Shown here: one piece after another, positions 33,671-37,707 of the stretch
Numbering within the stretch: position 1 is the first letter of the stretch
How the letters are laid out: every line of letters begins with the position of its first letter
Source: JACDDK01 sp038198445
GTDB lineage: Bacteria > Actinomycetota > Rubrobacteria > Rubrobacterales > Rubrobacteraceae
Reading direction: 5' to 3'
Length of the DNA stretch: 37,707 bases
Assembly: GCA_038198445.1 (NCBI GenBank)
Contig: JBBPZZ010000097.1
Span: forward strand, 1 to 37,707
Notes under the pieces: generated by a model
What the model was told of the DNA's origin: nothing
The model's input: the letters and a program-made list of their open reading frames with translations, nothing else
Databases searched by the model: none
Position numbers and translations under genes: made by a program

Positions 33671-33709
33671 ATTATACTAAGAAACAGGATTTATATGTTG
33701 TGAGCACAT
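33671..33709 (-). promoter_or_regulatory. phaE promoter region with site E of the recurring element
   Basis: On the minus strand a perfect TATAAT (33671-33676) is visible, with no good -35 box at 17 bases. That -35 position falls inside site E: TTTATATG (33690-33697, seven of eight) and an exact GCACAT (33704-33709). TATAAA (33690-33695, minus strand) is an alternative -10. The rest of the 228-base interval has only the tandem repeat near phaE. Confidence 0.55.
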
Positions 33710-33806
33710 ACTGGAGCGCAGGATAGAGTGCGAGCCGGAGCGCAAACGCCTCCAAAAGAGGTTCGGCGGGACGATTTGAGGTTCGGTCGTAGGTTCGGCC
33801 GCAGTC

Positions 33807-35477
33807 TCAGGCGCGCAGTTCGCGGCGGAGGAACTTGCCGGTGGCGGTCTTCGGGAGTTCGTCGCGGAACTCGATCTGACGCGGGTACTTGTACGCGGCC
33901 ATGTTCTCCTTGCAGTACTGGATCAACTCTTCTTCCGAGACCTGTTCGCTCTCCTTGAGCGCGACGAACGCCTTTACCGTCTCGCCCCGGTACTCGTCCG
34001 GGATGCCGACGACGGCGGCCTCTTTCACGGCCGGGTGGGTGTAGAGGACATCTTCGACCTCGCGCGGCCAGACTTTATAGCCGCCCGCGTTGATCATGTC
34101 CTTCTTCCGGTCCACTATGTAGAACCAGCCTTCTTCGTCCATTATCGCCACGTCCCCGGTCAGGAAGTAGCCGTCCTGGAAGGCTTTCTCCGTCTCCTCC
34201 GGCTTGTTCCAGTACTCGGCGAAGATCATTGGTCCCTTGGCGGCGAACTCGCCGGGCTCCCCGACCGGCACCTCTTCGGAGGGGTCTTCGATCTTCACGA
34301 GACGAGCCTCGCAGTTCGGGACCGGGACGCCGACCGCGAGGGCGCCGCTGGCCTCGTCCACGGGGGCGTGCGTTCCCCACGGCACGAAGTGGGTGGGAGA
34401 GTTGCTCTCGGTGAGGCCGTAGGCGTTGTGGATGTAGACGCCGAACCTCTTCTCGAACTGCTCGGGGATGCTGGGAGCTATGGGCGCGCCGCCGCTGTAG
34501 CATTTCTCCAGGGATGAGAGGTCGCGGCTCCCGGATTCCGGCGCGTTCAACAGCGAGATGAATACCGTGATCGCCCCGATGGTCATCGTGGGCCGCCACT
34601 TCTCGATCAGACGCAGCGCCTCACCCGGGTCGAAGCGATGGAACAGCACCAACGGGACCCCGGCGAGCGCCGCGAGAGCCACGTGTCCCACTATCCCCGT
34701 GATGTGAAAGAGCGGCGCCACCCCGAAGACGGAGTCGTCGTCCCCGATCTGGATCCAAGTCCGGTAGACCTCCGCGTTGAACGCGATGTTGCTGTGCAGC
34801 TCGACGGCCCCCTTCGGCTTGCCCGTCGTCCCGGACGTGTAGACCAGGTACGCGACATCGTCCGGCGCGACCCGTGTGCGGGTTTCGGACCCATCCGGCG
34901 CGTTCGAGACAACCTCCATAAAGTCTTCCGTCTCATCGAACCGTAGCTTCTCGGCGCCCGCGAGGGCGCTTGTCTCCGATGCCGCGCCTTCCGGGAGAAA
35001 GTCCAACTCGTTGCCGGTGACCACGCGCTCCACCGGCGTGTTCGGCACTACCTCGCGGGCGATGTCCCGGTACAGGCTCCCGAGACAGACGAGCACCTTC
35101 GCCCCGGAGTCGTTGAGGTGGTAGTCGAGCTCGCGGGCCTTGAGCATCGGGTTGAGCGGTACGACGATGGCGCCACGCTTCCAGGCGCCGTACTGGGCGA
35201 TGAGGAAGTGGGGGTTGTTCTGCGTGTAAATGGCGACCCGATCCCCCTTCTCCACGTCCCATTCCGAGAGCCGGGCGGCGAAGGCCTCGGCCATCCGGTT
35301 CAGCTCGGCGAAGGAGATTGTGGCGTCGAAGTAGCGGATGGCGTCGCGGTCCGGGACGCGGACGGCGGATTCCTCGAAGAGGTCTATCATGCTCTTCTCG
35401 GGTGGCGGCAGTTCTTTCGGGACATAGGCCGCGTAAAGGTCGAGCCACGGCTTGCTCTCATATACAGAGGACGACAT
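33807..35477 (-). CDS. AMP-forming acyl-CoA synthetase
   Basis: The 556-residue protein starts at ATG 35477 behind GGAG. It has the adenylate-forming motifs: the P-loop YTSGTTGKPKGA, YGLTESNSPTHF, YFLTGDVA, DRKKDMINAGGYKVWPREVE, and the catalytic lysine in PKTATGKFLRREL. It activates a carboxylic acid to its CoA ester; chain length is not readable from sequence, but the layout is that of medium/long-chain FadD-like enzymes. It precedes phaE on the same strand with a 228-base gap, and likely supplies hydroxyacyl- or acyl-CoA for PHA. Its promoter region carries the TTGACACGGA element. Confidence 0.92.
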   Translation of the reverse strand: MSSSVYESKPWLDLYAAYVPKELPPPEKSMIDLFEESAVRVPDRDAIRYFDATISFAELNRMAEAFAARLSEWDVEKGDRVAIYTQNNPHFLIAQYGAWKRGAIVVPLNPMLKARELDYHLNDSGAKVLVCLGSLYRDIAREVVPNTPVERVVTGNELDFLPEGAASETSALAGAEKLRFDETEDFMEVVSNAPDGSETRTRVAPDDVAYLVYTSGTTGKPKGAVELHSNIAFNAEVYRTWIQIGDDDSVFGVAPLFHITGIVGHVALAALAGVPLVLFHRFDPGEALRLIEKWRPTMTIGAITVFISLLNAPESGSRDLSSLEKCYSGGAPIAPSIPEQFEKRFGVYIHNAYGLTESNSPTHFVPWGTHAPVDEASGALAVGVPVPNCEARLVKIEDPSEEVPVGEPGEFAAKGPMIFAEYWNKPEETEKAFQDGYFLTGDVAIMDEEGWFYIVDRKKDMINAGGYKVWPREVEDVLYTHPAVKEAAVVGIPDEYRGETVKAFVALKESEQVSEEELIQYCKENMAAYKYPRQIEFRDELPKTATGKFLRRELRA

Positions 35478-35540
35478 ATGAAACTCCTCACTTCCGAACT
35501 ATCCACTTTCCCAGTGCTTGTATTGTTTCTGGCGTGCCGC

Positions 35541-35550
35541 TCCGTGTCAA
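35541..35550 (-). promoter_or_regulatory. TTGACACGGA -35 element of the acyl-CoA synthetase gene
   Basis: The ten bases are identical to those upstream of acoA and the butanediol-type SDR. AACAAT (four of six) lies 17 bases after TTGACA. The 159-base divergent interval to the transhydrogenase gene shows no other clear element. Confidence 0.45.
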
Positions 35551-35636
35551 CCGGGAGCAGGGACGCGCGGGTTGCCGCAGGCTGGAGGCGCGGTTAGCAT
35601 GAAGCTTGGGAAACTGGACGGAAGGGGTAGATACTG

Positions 35637-36929
35637 ATGGGTGTGCAGCGAGGTGGCGGCTCGAATTACGAGACCATCTTCACGCTGGAAGCGACTCCGT
35701 TGAAGTACGGACCGGGCGCTTCCGAAGAGGCTGGCTGGGAGTTGAAGCGGATGGGCGTGAAGCGGGTGATGCTCGCCTCGGACCCTGGAGTGGTAAAGGC
35801 GAACATCACGGGGCGCATCCAGGAGCAGATCGAGGCCGAGGGGATCGAGGTAGAGGTCTGGGACCGCTCCCGCGTGGAGCCTACGGCGGACTCTTTCCAG
35901 GCGGCGGCGGATTTCGCGGTGGAGGGCAATTTTGACGGATTCGTCGCGGTCGGTGGCGGATCGAGCATAGACACGGCGAAGGTATCGGACCTCATCGCCA
36001 CGCACGGCGGCGAGATCATTGAGTACGTCAACGCGCCCGTGGGCGGTGGCAAGAAGCCACCCGGCCCCCTGAAGCCGCTCCTCGCTATCCCGACGACCGC
36101 CGGCACCGGCGCCGAGGCCACGACGGTCGCCATACTGGATATCCCGGACCAGAAAGTAAAGACCGGCATCTCGCACGCGTACATGCGTCCGAGCCGTGGA
36201 ATAGTGGACCCGCTGCTCACCATGACCATGCCCTCCGAGGTAACGTCCTCCTGCGGCCTGGACGTCGTATGCCACGCGGCAGAGTCCTACCTGACGAAGC
36301 CGTACAACGAGCGTCCGAAGGTGGAGAATCCGGACGACCGGCCGCCGTACCAGGGAGCGAACCCGATAGCGGACATGTGGTCCGGCAAGGCTCTTGAGTA
36401 CGGCGGCAAGTATCTGCGGAGGGCCGTCAAAGACGGCGAGGACGTGGAGGCTCGCGGGGCGATGATGCTCGGGGCGTCGCTCGCGGGGATCGGGTTCGGT
36501 TCGGCGGGTGTCCACATCCCGCACGCCTGCGCCTATCCCATAGCCGGCCTCAAGCACGAGTGGCAGCCGCCCGGTTACCCCGAGGACCATCCGTTCGTTC
36601 CGCACGGTTGGTCGGTGATCGTGACGGCGCCGGCCGCGTTCCGGTTTACCTACGACGCCATGCCGGAGCGGCACCGGGAGGTCGCGGAACTCCTGACGGG
36701 AGAAAAGATCAAGGACCACGACGAGAACACGCTGCCGGAGATAATTATCCAGCTCATGAAGGATGTCGGCGCCCCTAAGGGTGTTCGGGAGCTGGGCTAC
36801 AGCGAGGATGAGATAGACGACCTCGTGGATGGTGCGATGAAGCAGCAGCGCCTGCTCGTCGGGTCTCCAAAGGACGTTACGGAGGAAGATTTGGCGAACA
36901 TCATCCGCGAGTCGATGGAGAACTGGTAG
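35637..36929 (+). CDS. Hydroxyacid-oxoacid transhydrogenase (iron-containing ADH family)
   Basis: ATG 35637 follows GGAAGGGG. The 430-residue protein has the iron-ADH GGGSSID loop (106-112) and metal ligands expected at D209, H213 (GLDVVCHAAESY), H296 (HIPHACAYP) and H323 (VPHG). The wording FVAVGGGSSIDTAKV, VNAPVGGGKKPPGPLKPL, PTTAGTGAEAT and PPYQGANPIADMWS follows the ADHFE1/HOT subgroup, which oxidises 4-hydroxybutyrate (or 3-hydroxybutyrate) while reducing 2-oxoglutarate. A plain 4-hydroxybutyrate dehydrogenase (BlcB-like) is the alternative. The lactonase gene 107 bases downstream supports a 4-hydroxybutyrate role. Confidence 0.87.
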   Translation: MGVQRGGGSNYETIFTLEATPLKYGPGASEEAGWELKRMGVKRVMLASDPGVVKANITGRIQEQIEAEGIEVEVWDRSRVEPTADSFQAAADFAVEGNFDGFVAVGGGSSIDTAKVSDLIATHGGEIIEYVNAPVGGGKKPPGPLKPLLAIPTTAGTGAEATTVAILDIPDQKVKTGISHAYMRPSRGIVDPLLTMTMPSEVTSSCGLDVVCHAAESYLTKPYNERPKVENPDDRPPYQGANPIADMWSGKALEYGGKYLRRAVKDGEDVEARGAMMLGASLAGIGFGSAGVHIPHACAYPIAGLKHEWQPPGYPEDHPFVPHGWSVIVTAPAAFRFTYDAMPERHREVAELLTGEKIKDHDENTLPEIIIQLMKDVGAPKGVRELGYSEDEIDDLVDGAMKQQRLLVGSPKDVTEEDLANIIRESMENW

Positions 36930-37036
36930 ATACAGGCCTGCGCCGGTGAGGCGACAGCGAGTGAGCATGCTGTTCCAGCGGAGTGACAAGAGACCGCAGG
37001 CGAACGGATTGCCGGCGGACAGGAAAGGAGATTGTA

Positions 37037-37707
37037 GTGGCTGATGACTTGAGGCTATACATGATGGAGTGCGGCAGCCTGAAGACCCAGGTGCAGTTCA
37101 TCAAGATGAACCAGGGGCTCGGGGACCCGTATGAGATCCCCGTTCCCTTCTTCCTGATGACGCATCCCCGCGGCAACGTCCTCTACGACGGCGGCAACGC
37201 CCTCGAAGTCGCCCAGGACGCCCGCGGCCACTGGGGAGCCGTCACGGACGCCTACCAGCCGGTGATGAGCGAGGACGATTTCGTCGTCAACCAGCTAGAA
37301 CGGCTCGACGTTGACCCGGCTTCGATCCGGTACGTTATCCAATCCCATCTGCACCTCGACCACTCGGGGGCCATCGGCCACTTCCCGAACGCCGAGTACA
37401 TCGTGCAGCGTCGGGAACTCGAATACGCCTTCACCCCGGACTGGTTCCAGAAACCGGCCTACATCCGCAAGGACTTCGACCGGGACGTGAGGTGGCTCTT
37501 CCTCGACGGCGAACATGACGACGGCTACGACCTCTTCGGAGACGGCGCGATTAAGACCCTCTTCACACCGGGCCATGCGCCGGGGCACACCTCGCTCGTC
37601 GTCGACCTCGAAAGCGAGGGGCCGATGATGCTCACCGCCGACGCCTGTTACACGATGGACCACTACAACGAGACGGCGCTCCCCGGCCTCATTCACTCCG
37701 CCGCCGA
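37037..37707 (+). CDS. AttM/BlcC-type N-acyl-homoserine lactonase family protein, 3'-truncated
   Basis: GTG 37037 follows AAAGGAG; the frame runs to the window end, so the C-terminus is missing. The 223 visible residues are a metallo-beta-lactamase fold with the zinc motif SHLHLDHSGAIGHF, then PGHAPGHTS and TADACYTMDH. Family members hydrolyse lactones: homoserine lactones in quorum quenching, or gamma-butyrolactone to 4-hydroxybutyrate (BlcC). The partner gene upstream favours the gamma-butyrolactone reading. The start DDLRLYMMECGSLKTQ fits the family N-terminus. Confidence 0.88.
   Translation, partial: MADDLRLYMMECGSLKTQVQFIKMNQGLGDPYEIPVPFFLMTHPRGNVLYDGGNALEVAQDARGHWGAVTDAYQPVMSEDDFVVNQLERLDVDPASIRYVIQSHLHLDHSGAIGHFPNAEYIVQRRELEYAFTPDWFQKPAYIRKDFDRDVRWLFLDGEHDDGYDLFGDGAIKTLFTPGHAPGHTSLVVDLESEGPMMLTADACYTMDHYNETALPGLIHSAA

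Noticed and set aside
35462..35477. Sequence around the acyl-CoA synthetase start resembling the recurring element (ATAC ... ACAT)
   Set aside because: The GCACAT half is absent and the similarity comes from the start codon context.
1..37707. tRNA, rRNA, CRISPR arrays, transposase genes or phage genes
   Set aside because: Looked for on both strands by eye; no repeat-spacer pattern, transposase domain or structural RNA was recognised.

Overview
The window looks like chromosomal DNA from a high-GC Gram-positive bacterium, most probably an actinobacterium close to Rubrobacter. The reasons are the GC- and GTG/TTG-start-rich genes, the acetoin and polyhydroxyalkanoate (PHA) gene sets, and protein character. 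This placement is inference from gene style; no rRNA or other marker gene is present. I saw no tRNA, rRNA, CRISPR array or intact insertion sequence.

Region 1 (1-6594) is a remodelled type I restriction-modification locus. It holds the 3' part of a DUF1016/YhcG-type PD-(D/E)XK nuclease gene, a 48-codon orphan tail of a specificity subunit (HsdS), two toxin-antitoxin pairs with PIN-domain toxins (Phd-type and AbrB-type antitoxins), a full HsdR restriction subunit and a YgjP-type zinc peptidase overlapping it. No methylase gene is inside the window.

Region 2 (6623-13866) is an acetoin / 2,3-butanediol module. A minus-strand operon acoA-acoB-acoC-acoX encodes E1 alpha, E1 beta, E2 and the NAD-kinase-like AcoX. 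Next to it are a butanediol-dehydrogenase-type SDR, a VOC protein, a zinc (R,R)-butanediol dehydrogenase and a conserved-looking 63-residue protein. The expected flow is 2,3-butanediol to acetoin to acetyl-CoA plus acetaldehyde. A fragment of a lost VOC gene lies between acoA and acoB.

Region 3 (13978-18089) holds a class III CoA-transferase, a zinc-free quinone oxidoreductase, a two-domain VOC protein and a FabG-like SDR.

Region 4 (18358-35477) is a PHA storage locus: phaB, a PadR-type regulator resembling the Bacillus PHB-responsive repressor PhaQ, two tandem phasin paralogues, phaA, several accessory genes, a glutaryl-CoA-dehydrogenase-like enzyme, an alpha/beta hydrolase, a class I-type PHA synthase (643 aa), and a separate class III synthase pair phaE-phaC, followed by an acyl-CoA synthetase. 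The two synthase operons converge, and between their terminators sits a lower-GC islet with a DUF6883-like and a DUF4926-like gene. PhaE ends in what looks like an E3/peripheral-subunit-binding domain. A recurring intergenic element, TATATATG-N6-GCACAT, precedes several of these genes and overlaps the -10 box of the phaQ-like gene, so it is a candidate PHA regulon site.

Region 5 (35637-37707) pairs a hydroxyacid-oxoacid transhydrogenase (iron ADH family) with an AttM/BlcC-type lactonase cut by the window end. This suggests gamma-butyrolactone / 4-hydroxybutyrate metabolism beside the PHA genes.

Together, regions 2, 4 and 5 can be read as converting C4 compounds into acetyl-CoA or hydroxyacids and storing carbon as PHA.
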